64,000 bases of DNA from Miscanthus floridulus (GCF_019320115.1 NC_089597.1:116194000-116257999); one strand, 5' to 3'. Positions 45,950-57,050 are shown, counted from the first letter of the stretch. Numbers and translations: made by a program. The notes: generated from the sequence alone by a model not told the origin.

Positions 45950-47782
45950 TGAGTGGACGACAGGAGCCGAGGTCCAAGCACAGGCATGATCACGCACTTG
46001 AAAAGTACAAGAAGGCGAGACAAGAAATGCATCCTGGATTTAAGCCGACCAGCAGGAGGTCTACCAGGGCTACCTCTAGTGCAGCAGCTCAGTATGCAGA
46101 GGGGTCAGGGAGCTCTTCTTCTGACACTGACACTGATGAGTTCAGAGTGGAGTCTAGAGAAGACAGAAAGAGGAAGAGCACTGACAGAGGCTCAGAATGG
46201 TGATAGCTCAGATGAGGAGCAGGAGATTGAGGAGGAGGAGCCAGTTCCTCCAGTTCAGCACCAGCCTAGTCAAGGGTATGCATTATGGTCTCCTTGAGAC
46301 ACGTTTGCCCAATGTGCCCTCTTATGTTCCTAGAGTTGACTATAGGGGAAAGGGTATGACCAGGAAAGCTAGAGATGAGCGAAGGGTTGATCCGAGAGGC
46401 TTACCTAAGGTTCAGTACTGATCACCGCTTCTAGATAGCCTTTTCACCTTGACTACTACTCTAGTGTGATTCTCACTAGGAACCTCAGTTATTGCCAGGT
46501 CTCAGTGGATTGACTAGTCAGTACATTAGAGAGTTACAGAAGGCCTCAGTTGATCATGCCTATTGCTATTTGCCAGCGCACTAGGGTTTATGAGATCATG
46601 GAGTTCTAGCATGACTGGAACATAGAGGTAGTAGCTCAGTTCTATGCTACTCTATTCGTTGAGGAGGATGAGAGGCGGATGCACTGGATGCTTGAGGGCC
46701 AGTGGTACAGTGTAGATTATAATGTGTTCGCCGCTCAGCTTGGCTTCTCAGAGGATGATCTCTAGAGGGACAGGATCCACACCGAGCAGGTTTTACCTCC
46801 TGAGCAGCTCGCCTATATGTATCCACCTGGAGGTGAGAGAGGAGCAGTGGGGAAGGTTCTAGGTCCTCACCCTACTTATAGGTACCTAGATAGGATGTTT
46901 AGGAAGACTATTGACTGCAAGGGTGGAGATAAGGGCAACACTGCAGATTACTCTAGGAACCTGCTCCACAGGATGGCACCTGATGCTCAGCCATTCAGCG
47001 TATTTGACTTCATTTGGTCAGAGATCAGGAGTGTGGGAGAGAGGCCACTTAAGGGATGTGGATTTGCTCCCTATATCATGTATATGATTGAGCAGGTGAT
47101 AGGGCACACATTCGAGTATGACAAGATTCACAAGGCCCTGAAGATTGTTGCAGATCTGCCTACGACAGGGTTACCTCCAGCAGGACCAGGAGGAGCAGCA
47201 GCAGCACCAGAGGCAGATGCACCTGAGAGTGGTGCACCAGCAGGAGCTTCACCTTCACCACGTGCTCCTTCACATTCTACTTCACGCCGTGGCAATCCTC
47301 CCTCACCTATCCATAGGCTTTTTAGCTCTATATTTAGGATGTGCAGAGACATCCAGACTAGGCAGCAGAAGGAGAGGGAGGCTAGGAGGAAGGACACTTG
47401 GACTTTGAAGCAGATTGCATCTAGGATTGAGCTTGATCCTCCTAGGTCTCCACTATCAGATGAGGTAGCTAGTGAGCCTGAGACTGAGGAGCAGCTGCAG
47501 GCTAGGTACGATAGAGAGTATGCTGAGTTCCTTCAGCGATAGCAGCAGCAGGCGCTAGACCACCCTGATACTCTACCACTATAGGCTCATGTGCCTACTC
47601 ACTCTCAGCCACATCCTAGTTCTGCAGATGTCTATGCTTCTGACTGGTGGAGTGACCTCACTGGTGGCGGCTACTACAGGTCTACTAGCTATGACCCGTC
47701 TGGCGCAGGTGGTTCTCGTCCAGCTGGTGCTACACACTCATATGACGATAATGCTGGGAGAGATGAGGATGATGATGAGTGA
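45950..47782 (+). pseudogene. Extra ORF of the copia-type element, plant-transposon-protein-like
   Basis: An ATG at 45950 (MSGRQEPRSKHRHDHALEKY) starts a basic, Ser/Asp-rich N-terminal part that ends at 46203 and shifts frame. The middle (46615-47140) reads QFYATLFVEEDERRMHWMLE, then YNVFAAQLGF; from the ATG at 46817 a 241-codon frame is open to 47542, with a GCGFAPYIMYMIEQVIG segment, then a Pro/Ala/Ser-rich linker and an acidic tail continuing to a TGA at 47780-47782. The 'YATLF...GR/GQW-hydrophobic-F..LGF' layout resembles 'putative plant transposon protein' domains (Pfam PF20167 type); this is resemblance only. Stops at about 46742 and 47543. It occupies the place where pol would be. Confidence 0.55.
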
Positions 47783-48442
47783 TGCCAGAGATCAGATACA
47801 GCTTGCAGCCCCTTTTGTCCTTAGTTTGTCATTGTTGGACCTTTGTGGTGATGGATGACAAAGGGGGAGAGAGACTGATTAAAGCTTCAGGATATCTGTT
47901 TCATTTAGCTTATCTTTGTACCTGATGCTATGTACTGCAGGCTGTAGTTTTCGTTTTTTGAGCTTCATTGATGTATCTTGAATTTGAGACAGTTTGTATC
48001 ATGTGAGAGATGAGACTCACTTATGCTTTATCTTTGTATCTCTTGAGACATGATCCTAATATATAATTCAGTGGCTTGTGGACTTGAGAGAAAATGTGTA
48101 ATGAGTGCTACGTGTGACATACATGTGTTGTATTTATTTTCATAAGGTCTATGCATGTTAGAATGAAAATATTTGATGTGATGCCTTTATATTTATTGTT
48201 GTGTGATATATCATATCATATGCATCACGGTTTCATTTTGTCACACACACATGCACCCCATGGATGCAATGATTTAGGGGGGTCTCCTATATGTTTTAGT
48301 ATGTGCAATTGACATTTGAGGTCTTTTTGTGAATCTAAATCATAAGCACATACTAAGGGGGAGCCTCTCATAAATCATTGAACCCAAAATCTTAAATGTT
48401 TATATTCTTGTGTAAGCTTTAATCAAATTGTCATCAATCACC
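47783..48442. other. 3' non-coding region of the copia-type element
   Basis: AT-rich, with GGGGGAG-like purine tracts at 47863 (AAAGGGGGAGAG) and 48355 (AAGGGGGAG), i.e. extra polypurine-tract-like motifs before the functional one. No gene. Confidence 0.6.
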
Positions 48443-48454
48443 AAAAAGGGGGAG
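48443..48454 (+). promoter_or_regulatory. Polypurine tract of the copia-type element
   Basis: AAAAAGGGGGAG two bases before the 3' LTR start at 48457. Confidence 0.85.
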
Positions 48455-48456
48455 TT

Positions 48457-50779
48457 TGAAAGTGCATCTAGCCCTTTAGTGGGTTTTGGATGATTGAATG
48501 ACAACGTGATTAAAGGTCTAACCTGTTTGCTAAGTGTGAACAGGTAATAAGGTATCTCACAGGTACTTAATGAAAGCCAAAATGATGTGTTGTTGTATAA
48601 ATAATCTAGTTCAAGCACAAGACAACAATGCAAATGGAATTTATGCAAATGCTTATTTATTGTGGGATTTCCATGTACTATGTGAAAGCAAGCTCGTGAG
48701 TATTAGTTAATGAGACATGAGGGATTGCATATGGAATGGTCTCATATTTGAAGCTTGCTAAATTGAAATGAAAAAGATAACAATACATATGAATGGATGA
48801 TTCAACACAAGATGTGACTTGATGGCTTGAGATGGTGAAGATAGCAAGGAAAGGCATCGAGGTACTAAGCAAGGGTGAAGGGCAAGCGATGGCTTGGCGG
48901 CCGAAGAACCTAGCTAGGGTGAAGAAGAAAGTACTTGCATTTAGTTGAGGTACTAATCAAGCTAAGATGGTCATATTGATGTGAAGGATCAAATCTATAA
49001 TGAAGTATTTGATGGAAGTGACTTGATACATTTGGGATTATTCAAATTTGATGAATGGAATCAAGTCACGTGCTCAAGATGGTTATGCTCAAGTGATAAA
49101 GATCAAAGTTGACATGCTGGCACCCTCACTTGGTGAAGATTGGAATACACGGCTTCGGAGTGAAAGAGATCAACTCAAAAGGTTTAATTTCGTTATACTT
49201 TTAAATTTGAGTTAATAGGAATGCCGTACTATCAAGAGGGATGCATCATGTTGATAGATAATGTTTCATAAGTGCTTAAGCCAACCCATGTGAGTTTTGA
49301 GTGTTTGAGAGACAAATGAGCTAACTGATTTCTCGCTGGTCTGGCAATACCGGACGTGTCCGGTATTTGCCCAGCAGCTGTAAAATTGTTGTTCTCGGGT
49401 TGGTTCGTCGGGAGTTCCGACGTAGGTTGGGAGTTCCGACGGTCGGGAGTTCCGGCAATGGTCGGGAGTTCCGACGTCTTGCACTTTAACTGACATTGGA
49501 GGGTTCACTGTCCTGGTCATACCGAACGTGTCCGATATTCATACCAGATGTGTCCGGTATTCACGACCAGAGGCCAATGGTTACTTTTCAAAGCCTTGAG
49601 GGTCGGGAGTTCCGATGATCGGGAGTTCCGGCAATGAGTCAGGAGTTCCGACACCTCACATACTTTAACTCAGTTACATGGTTTTCAAAATTGCTGAGGG
49701 TCGGGAGTTTCGACGTGAGTCAGGAGTTCCGACGGTCGGGAGTTCTGGTATTCATCAGGAGTTCTGGCACCTCACATTGACACTGTAACTTAGTTACCGT
49801 TGGGGCAGTGTAAGTCATATCGGACGTGTCCGGTATGGTAACGGCTATAAAACGGCTAGTTTTTCTAAGTGGGCTATAAATGCCCCCAAGCCTCCACCTT
49901 TGGAGGCTGCTGATTCTGCTGATACACACACACGTTTTTGAGCCTTGCCAACTCTCCCAACCCTCTCTTAGTGAGTGATTGATCAAATTTGCCAAATCAA
50001 ATTGTGGGTTGAGTGAAATTCAAAAAGAGAGCAATCCAACCACTTGAGCACTTGTGCATATTATCAATCTCGTGATTCGCATTTGTTACTCTTGGACTCT
50101 TCGGTCCTAGACGGTTAGGCGTCGCCGAAGAGCACCCGAGAGATTGTGGTGTGCCACGGAAAGTTTGTAACGGTCGATTCCGCCGCCTCGGAATCATTTA
50201 GTGGAAGGAGGAAAAGGAGTTGGAAAAGACTCCGGCTAGAGTGACCTTCGTGGTACCCTCTAGGGCTGACCTTCGCTGGGTCACCCGCTGCCCCCTCAAC
50301 GGAGAGTAGGACTCGAACGAGTCCGAACTTCGGTAAAACAAATATCGTGTCTCAATTCGCATTTCATTTGATATTTGTGTTGCTCCAGCGCTTGTGCAGG
50401 TTCTCTATGTATATTGATATCTCTAGTAGGTACCTGTAGTTTGGTTTGATGATAGAAATCGAAAGGAGCAAGTTCGGGGCTGTTCTGCAGAAACTGTGCA
50501 TACCGAACACGTCCGGTATTCATACCGGACACGTCCGGTATTAGAGCTCTATGCTGAAAATATTTATTCATAGTTCTAACTTTGTGTTGCAGGGTTGTAG
50601 CTTCTAGATATATTCTTTATACCTTGTACACTGTGTGGCTAACTTGTGAGGGGTGGTATTACTCTTATTTGGAGTTTCCATTTTGGAAACTCCCTTTACT
50701 AATTGTTTCCGCATTTAAAGGTGTTAATTTTTAGAAATGCATATTCACCCCCCTCTAGGCGGCATCCTAGGTCCTTTCA
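48457..50779 (+). mobile_element. Copia-type 3' LTR
   Basis: Starts TGAAAGTGCATC, ends CCTAGGTCCTTTCA. It carries the same palindrome families (first full copy at 49347-49366; doublet at about 50510-50551) and a TATA box at 49875-49881. It differs from the 5' LTR by scattered substitutions and small indels, plus about 35 bp of extra GTCGGGAGTT(T/C)CGAC repeats near 49700-49760. Confidence 0.9.
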
Positions 50780-50784
50780 TGCTC
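50780..50784. repeat. Target site duplication TGCTC, right copy
   Basis: Matches 39524-39528. Confidence 0.85.
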
Positions 50785-51221
50785 CCTCTGATGCCACCAC
50801 GGTTGCGTCTGACTACGCCTGGCTCGTCTAGGTTGGGGACCCTCTGGCCGCGTCCTCCTCCGCCCAGCCTGCGTCGGGTGCCGTCGCTTGGGCCACCAGA
50901 GGCACGGATTGTGCCGCCCCCTCGGACACCACCAAGGCCGCATCCGACTGCTCCTGGCTTGGGGTGGTCGCGGCCACCCCCACCGATGACACCGGACCCC
51001 CGGCTGGTCGTACCGCACCCGCCACGGAAGACGCCGCCCGCTCGGCAACCACCGAGGGCACAGGCGCCACCACGGGTGCCGCCGGATCGGCCAACGAGGC
51101 CGCAGCATCAGCGCCGCTCCTGCCCAAAATAGGGGCGACATCGGGTAGCACCATCCATCTCGCCTGAAGGGCAAGGCTCTTCTTGGGCGCCAACCCCAGA
51201 GAGTGGCCCCATCGCAAGAAT

Positions 51222-51305
51222 CTGCAAGAGGAAAACAGGCATAAGGTCAAAACAGAAAAATAAAAAAGGGGGAAAAACAAGGGAGTCAGTGGCCTACTCT
51301 GGCAC
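51222..51305 (-). other. Intron 2 of the antisense Tat gene
   Basis: Minus-strand donor CCAAAG/GTGCCAG and acceptor TTCCTCTTGCAG/ATTC; 84 bp, pyrimidine-rich before the acceptor. Confidence 0.6.
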
Positions 51306-51954
51306 CTTTGGGCGGTGGGAGCGTTTTGGGGAAGAACCCCTAGACCCCTACCCCGACTCATCTAGGTAGGACCGCTTTGAGCCTGCCCCCTACTCCCGGG
51401 CAGGGGGCCTCGTCTCCCTTATCTCCGAGGGCGCGGCAACGGAGCCACCCCTCTCCGTCGATGCCTCGGGCGTGGTGGCGGACCCGCCCACCCCCGTCAA
51501 CTCGTGGGGCGCGGCAACAGAGCCACCCCCTCCATCAGCACCATGGGGGCGGCGGCCGACCCGTCTCCACCCATCCACCGATCCTCCGGCGGCACCCTGG
51601 ATGGGGCGGCAGATTCTCCGGCTCCCACCGGCCCCGAGGACTCGCTTCCCTCCACGTGGAACGGGAAGGGTCCCTGCATGGGTCGGTGGGTGACTGTCAG
51701 CATATCTTCATCCTCCAGGATGTCCCAATCCACGCCAGCGACTACCTCATCGTCGTCATCGTCATCATCATCACTGCCTGTCTCCTCTCCTCGATCACGC
51801 GCTTGCTGCTTCCGTAGCCGCTTCTTCTTCTAGAGCTCCCTCGTCCTTTTGTACCAGGCGGCCGCGATGCGATTCGTGGCCACCAGGATCCGATCCTTTG
51901 GCAGCGTAGTCAGGCTATCCGTGAGGACAAGACTCCTTGGCTGGTCCCGCTATC

Positions 51955-52019
51955 CTGAGGTCAGCGTCAAAGGGTCAGAAGTTCAAGTGAAGAAAAAGAC
52001 ACGGGAAAGGAGAACTTAC
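51955..52019 (-). other. Intron 1 of the antisense Tat gene
   Basis: Minus-strand donor GATTTC/GTAAGTTCTCC and acceptor GCTGACCTCAG/GATAG; 65 bp, at the short end for plant introns. Confidence 0.6.
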
Positions 52020-53096
52020 GAAATCGATGAACCCCAGTTCCAGCCACATCAGAGGATGTCCTGGCACTGGATACACGAAGTCAAGGACAATGCCGTCGGT
52101 GTCCTTCGAAGGCTCCATCACCTCCTTGATCCGCTGCGCCACTTCGGTGGGAGGGAGCGCTCCGTCGGTGAGCATCGTCCCTTCAAGCGACGCCCGGGCC
52201 CCATCAGGTACAGGGGAGCGTGCGGCTCATCAGCGGCACCACCCTCTGCGTGTGGTAGGCGCCGATGATCCCCGACCCCTTCACGCCCCTGTCCTTCAGA
52301 ATTTGGAGGCCGCCGAGGTGGTCATTGATCCTTTTCTTGTCTTTGTCCGGGACACCCCACCTCCATGACCCTAGAGCCTGTTCGATGAGGCACCCGGTGT
52401 ACACCGGCAAGGGGGCGGTCACATCGTCCTTGACGTAGAACCACTACGAGTGCCACCCCTTGTTGGAGGTCGACAAGCGCATCAACGGGTAGTCGTTCAC
52501 CCAGGTATTGCGCAGATGAATGCTGGCACAACCTATCGGCGTGCTCAGCTCCTGCTTCCCGACCCGCTTCTTTGACAGGCTGACGACGAAGAAGTGCCAC
52601 CACAGATCAAAGTGGGGACTAATCCCCAGGAACCCCTCACATAGGGTGATGAACGCCGCAATATGCTGGATCCCATTGGGATTAAGATGCTGCAACTCCA
52701 CCTGGTAGTAATCCAATAGCCCCCGAAGAAACTTATGGGTAGGAACGGCGAATCCCCACTCATGGAAGAGAGTAAAGGACACGACATACCCCTCGGGCAG
52801 CGATGGCTTGTCCTCATCACCAGGCAGCAGCCACTCCATGAAGGCGGACAATGGGCGAAGGAGGCCATGACGGACGAGGCCCTCCAGGCGCTGAGAGGTA
52901 ATGTTGGATCTGCACCACGGCTCCATTGAAACAACGGGAAAGGGGGGTGGATGCAAGCTCGACGGCGGCTGCGATGCGGATGCAAGCTTGACGGTGGCGG
53001 CAGTACTGGTGCGGGAGGCCCTAGCGATTGACGGTGGAGGTTGGCGATGCGAAGGCAAAAAGGTGGAGTATGGAACCCTGGGGGCAAACCCCGTGG

Positions 53097-53103
53097 TTTT
53101 ATA
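53097..53103 (-). promoter_or_regulatory. TATA box for the antisense Tat gene
   Basis: On the minus strand CCCCTATAAAACCACGG, with TATAAAA about 170 bp before the ATG at 52926. Together with the introns this suggests an independent minus-strand transcript. Confidence 0.55.
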
Positions 53104-53537
53104 GGGGTGACGGATGCAAGAAGTGCAACCGTCCGCCTCGATCTCCGAGCCTGCCATGACATGCCACCACATCACGTCGCGGGATACGCGCCCGTGATCC
53201 CTATCCTTACCCACCAAAATCGCCCCGGACGGTTCGCCTTCCCGAGCCGATCGGACTCTTTCCCCGCGGAGGGGATACGGGCCAGAAAATCTCTTCTCCG
53301 GCCCATGTGGGCCCAGAAAGCCCAAGGATCGACCCGACAGTCTCGATGGCCACCCCAACAAGGGATAGGCCCATGGATGACTAACACCCAGGTACATGAA
53401 CATCAGTAGGCCTCGATCCACGGTCGAGTCCTAGCCAGACTAACCCTGTACAAAATCCCCACGAACGGAATACCAGGGTCCCCTTAAAGATATCCAGTTA
53501 ACAGAAACCAAGTCTCATAGCCTTACCCATGAAGGGT

Positions 53538-53859
53538 CCGAAACACCCCCCGAGCGATTCTGCCCGAATCACCTGGGGGCTCGGGGGCTACACCCATCGG
53601 GTGCGCTCGCACGCACCCTCTGGCGAACCGAAACACCCCCTAAGCGATTCTCCCCGAATCACCCTAGGGCTCGGGGGCTACACCCATCGGGTGCGCTCGC
53701 GCGCACCCTCTGGCAAACCGAAACACCCCCGGGTGATTCTGCCTGAATCACCTAGGGGCTTAGGGGCTACACCCATCGGGTGCACTCACGCGCACCCTCT
53801 GGTGAACCAGAACACCCCCCGGGTGATTCTGTCCGAATCACCCGGGGGCTCGGGGCTAC
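53538..53859. repeat. Tandem 90-bp repeat with polypurine-like and hairpin motifs, next to the 3' LTR
   Basis: Units start at about 53538, 53628, 53718 and 53807 (the last partial). Each has ACACCCCC, a GATTCT.CC.GAATCACC inverted segment, GGGGGCTCGGGGGCTAC-like purines, then a GGGTGCGCTCGCGCGCACCC-type hairpin. The fourth unit stops at CTAC, exactly where the LTR begins, so every unit contains a near copy of the functional polypurine tract. Confidence 0.88.
53845..53859 (+). promoter_or_regulatory. Polypurine tract of the main Tat element
   Basis: GGGGCTCGGGGCTAC ends at the base before TGTCGGGGG (53860). Confidence 0.78.
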
Positions 53860-55083
53860 TGTCGGGGGCCTAATACTGGGGTACCTAATGAGGTGGAACT
53901 AATGACCATCGAACGTTGACACTTCCGATCGGACGGGAACGTTGCTATGTTTTTTGTCCAAACGACGGAAGACTGGTTCCGCCTCGCCCTACCCCCGAGG
54001 GCTAGGCTCCGTCTCGCCCGACGGCTAAGGGCTGGCTCCGCCTCGCCCGACCCTCGAGGGCTAGGCTCCGCCTCGCTCGACCCCCGATGGCTAGGCTCTG
54101 CCTCGCCCGACGTCCGAGGGCGGGCTCCGCCTTGCTCGACGTCCGAGGGCTGGCTCCTCCTCGCCCGACGGCCGAGGGCAGACTCCGCCTTGCCCGACGA
54201 GTACACCCTGCGCCTTCATAATGATGAGCACAGGATACGACATGACATTCAAGTCAAACGCAGCACCAAGGACCATGTCCTGCACCGCGGCAGGAAAGTA
54301 CCGCCAGGGTACGACGGGATGGGCGCTTTAGACCATTCCGGGCATGGCTGAGTCCGAATAGTGTTGTAGGCGCCGCCTTCAGCCCTCGGACACGGAACTG
54401 GATATAGACATACGACAATCACTACGGTCCAAGAAGAGACTCGCGCCCTCTACAGTGATGAACGTACAGTCACCGCACCGTCCACTCCCCACAGGGCACA
54501 GGTCAACACCCTTGTCCGACACGCCGCCCGGAGGGGCGGGATGGGACGTGACCACTTGCAGATCCGGTAAGGGCATGGCGTCGTCAGCACATAGGCATCC
54601 AGTGAACGTGCCAATCCCTGACACCGTCTGGCCGTGTCAGCGAGGCTGGCTCAGCGGGAAAGGAGGACCCAACACCTTCGGTGGGGGGGGACTTCTTGGC
54701 GTCTGGTTTTTCCCTTTTCTCCCATCTGTAACCCCTGCTCCCCTCTTGGTCTATAAAAGGGAGGGCAGGGCCCCCCACTAAGGGGATCGACTCTTGACAG
54801 ATAAGTTCAACACACATGACACTTTACACACAGCTGAGCAGCGACCAAGCTCTCAACGACCTTTTCGACCATTCCATCAGAGACTTAGGACCCGTCCCTC
54901 TCTCGACCGTTTGTACCCCCTACTACGAACCTTTTTCAGTACTAATAACACGAGCAACAACAGACTAGACGTAGAGACGTTCGGCCCAAACCAGTATAAA
55001 CCTCGTGTCCTTTAGTGCACCATCCGGGCCTAACGCGCATCAATTATAAATTTACTAGCCGGTGTTTGTTCGAAACACCGACA
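53860..55083 (+). mobile_element. 3' LTR of the main Tat element
   Basis: TGTCGGGGGCC to AAACACCGACA, 1,224 bp. It contains the CCGCCTCGCCCGAC array (53970-54200, longer than in the 5' LTR) and a TATA box at 54752-54759. It is followed by CTATT (55084-55088), pairing it with the 5' LTR at 11312. From the unit B 5' LTR to here, and without the copia insertion, the Tat element is about 16.8 kb. Confidence 0.9.
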
Positions 55084-55470
55084 CTATTATTTCATATTTC
55101 AATACGTGGTTAGCCCATAACCTTGAAGATGTAGTTGAAGTATCATTGGTGGTTTGTGTTACTTTTATTGCAGCATGCCAAGTGCATTGCATCATTCATT
55201 TGCATTGGAAGTTATGTTGTTGACCTATGGTCACGACTGTACCGGTACAACATCATGGGATGCAGCTCCACACCTTGTTGGGTGTGCAGGCAAGAGTCAT
55301 TTTGCATTGCATTCATATGCATTCGTAGAGGATATTAAAGTGACATGCCCTTGTCATTATGAAGCTCTATCATATAGCAATGTTCTAAATTGGAAGTCAA
55401 TCATTTATATTGATATTATATCTTTTTGTTCTATAAGTGGAGCTCCAGGTTAAATCATTGTTTAATTTAA
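55084..55470. other. Right flank of the Tat insertion, no gene identified
   Basis: Begins with the right CTATT copy. An open frame at 55154-55453 has a few Cys/His residues but no recognised domain. The first base of the Pack-MULE follows TTAATTTAA (55462-55470). Confidence 0.5.
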
Positions 55471-55640
55471 GGGAGAATTATGTATTTGGCACTGAAACAA
55501 ATCAGTCTTCTGCATTTGGCACTAAAAATTTTGAACTTTCTTATTTGGCGCCAAGTTGAAATTTCCTTCCCTAGATAGCACTACCGTCCATTTGGGCCAG
55601 TAACGGCGTCAAGTGGCTGGTAAAATGACACGAATGCCCT

Positions 55641-56369
55641 TCTTTGTAGCAGAAATACATGATGCCAAATAGAGAAATAATAGATGGACAGTTTGTCAAA
55701 TAAGAAAATTATAAATATCATGGAACCAATCATCTTAAAAGGCATATCAATAAGATATACATCAACAACAGAACTTAATAAGAAATGGAACTGCAATGAG
55801 CTATAGATATAGCAGTACAGGTGTACTACTAACCAGAAGTACTATATAGAAAGTATGATGTAATTGCTAATTCCCTTCAAAACATGATTGCAATTGACAC
55901 TTACTAGTTATCATTCCCAACCACCATAATGGCTCATACAGATATGAGAAACCTCCAGAAGCTGCAGTGCATCAGCATAACAAAGGAAATCAGAATTATC
56001 CACAGGATATACATAAAAGCCCAAAAGACAAATATATCATTAAGCAAGCATTAAGAGTTATGTTTCATGTGAAGCTCAGCTTGAACAACAGTACATAGTA
56101 TCAATGGTTTGTCCTAATTAAATAGCTTTTATGATACCTCAATAAAACAAAGCTTAGAAGAGGCACAACCTGCACGCCTTCCATTATCCCCAGCCTTCTT
56201 CAATCCAACTTTCTTGATCACAAAGCTAGAACCAATGAATGCACTAGATGACATGGCCAAAGCTAAGCCCCTCACATTGTCTAAAGACGCCACCATGTCT
56301 GGAAGAGATTTTTTCTGTCAAGTACTATAAAAGAACCAATTCCTACAATCATCTTTGTAGCAGAAATAC
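55641..56369. repeat. 18-bp direct repeat bounding the NIPA fragment
   Basis: TCTTTGTAGCAGAAATAC occurs at 55641-55658, just inside the left TIR, and at 56352-56369, at the junction of the AT-rich and GC-rich captured blocks. The 693 bp between them is the NIPA-derived part. Confidence 0.9.
56170..56296 (-). pseudogene. Captured first coding exon of a NIPA-type magnesium transporter gene
   Basis: On the minus strand an ATG (56294-56296) encodes 42 residues including DNVRGLALAMSSSAFIGSSF and VIKKVGLKKAGDNGRRAG, then a consensus donor (CGTGCAG/GTTGTG). NIPA (DUF803, magnesium transporter NIPA) proteins start with this pattern: DN..GL.LA.SSS.FIG.SF..KK.GLKKAG. The first transmembrane helix is present; the remaining helices are not in this element. 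An intron-like AT-rich tail follows to 55659. It is a transposon-captured fragment, not a working gene. Confidence 0.8.
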
Positions 56370-57050
56370 GGTGATGTTACCCCCAAAACCTTTCCTTCCT
56401 CTTGTCATCGGCAATTCATCGAACAGATGCTGGGCGTTGCACAGATCGAGCACAAAGGGAGAGTGAGGCCGCGGTGGGTGTTGTTCGTTCCATCAGGCGA
56501 ATCTGGCGAGGAGGCCGAGCACCTCGAAGCACGGGCGGCGGCTCCGGCGGCTTGCCATCCATCTGCGTGCGCGACACCAGTGGAGCAGGAGTCCGAGGGA
56601 GAGGATCAGTGCGGCGAGGACGGACGGCCACATCCATGCCGGAGCATCGTGCTCGCGCCCACGCGACAGCGGCGGATGAGGAGATGGGGCCGAGCACCGG
56701 GGAGAGGAGGGGAGAGCGCCATGGGGCCACGCATGACCGGGCGATGGAGAGGGCCGCGCCGCCTCCGCCACGCCGTGGGCTGGCCGGAGCGTCGGCCCCG
56801 CCGCCGCGACCGCGCCACGGCCTGGCTCCGCCGGGTGAGGTCGCCCCGCCAGAGGGCACGCGCAGCTGGTGCTGGGCGCCGCCGGCCGCAACATCCTCTG
56901 CTCCATCATCCTCTCCTCCTTCCATCAATATAGGGTTTGATGTTTTTTCTCGGGGAAGAAGCTCACGGACGCTCGGCCGCACGGGAAGTCCAGGGAGAAT
57001 TTGGACGCGTGAGTATCAGAGGGTATGTTGGTCACACTAAGGAAAAACTG
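56370..57050 (-). other. GC-rich captured block of the Pack-MULE
   Basis: The GC-rich stretch is open on the minus strand for 188 codons (56982-56416, Ala/Arg/Pro-rich) and also open on the plus strand (56402-57040), as expected for GC-rich DNA. No domain is recognised. It may be a 5' UTR/first-exon region from a second grass gene. Confidence 0.45.

Larger units (their letters stand above)
39529..50779 (+). mobile_element. Non-autonomous copia-type LTR retrotransposon with gag and no pol (11.25 kb)
   Basis: LTRs of 2,284 and 2,323 bp start (T/C)GAAAGTGCATC and end CTAGGTCCTTTCA, giving TGAAAG/CTTTCA ends. A 5-bp TSD (TGCTC) and an initiator-tRNA-Met primer site mark a complete element. Inside are a degraded gag with zinc knuckles (41866-43866), about 2 kb without coding sequence, an ORF resembling a plant transposon protein (45950-47782), and a polypurine tract. 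No protease, integrase, RT or RNase H motif was found in either strand. It resembles the terminal-repeat-with-gag class described in plants; it would depend on an autonomous partner. The insertion lies inside the antisense gene of the Tat element. Confidence 0.85.
50785..52926 (-). pseudogene. Antisense Tat gene, N-terminal half with Transposase_28-like domain
   Basis: From an ATG at 52924-52926 (MEPWCRSN) the minus strand encodes LVRHGLLRPLSAFMEWLLPG, PEGYVVSFTLFHEWGF, LQHLNPNGIQHIAAFITLCE and SPHFDLWWHFFVV: the full core of the PF04195 family. A TAG at 52445-52447 interrupts, after which the same frame continues to about 52204; one shift follows. FVYPVPGHPLMWLELGFIDF ends exon 1 before GTAAGT. 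Introns lie at 51955-52019 and 51222-51305. Later exons are acidic (DDDDDDDEV) and Ala/Pro-rich. The reading meets the copia insertion at 50785 and resumes at 39523, giving a gene of about 3.6 kb without the insertion. Confidence 0.78.

Noticed and set aside
56402..57040. Plus-strand 212-codon gene in the Pack-MULE
   Set aside because: Open in several frames because of high GC; composition is Ala/Arg/Pro-rich and no domain is seen. The recognisable captured exon lies on the opposite strand.
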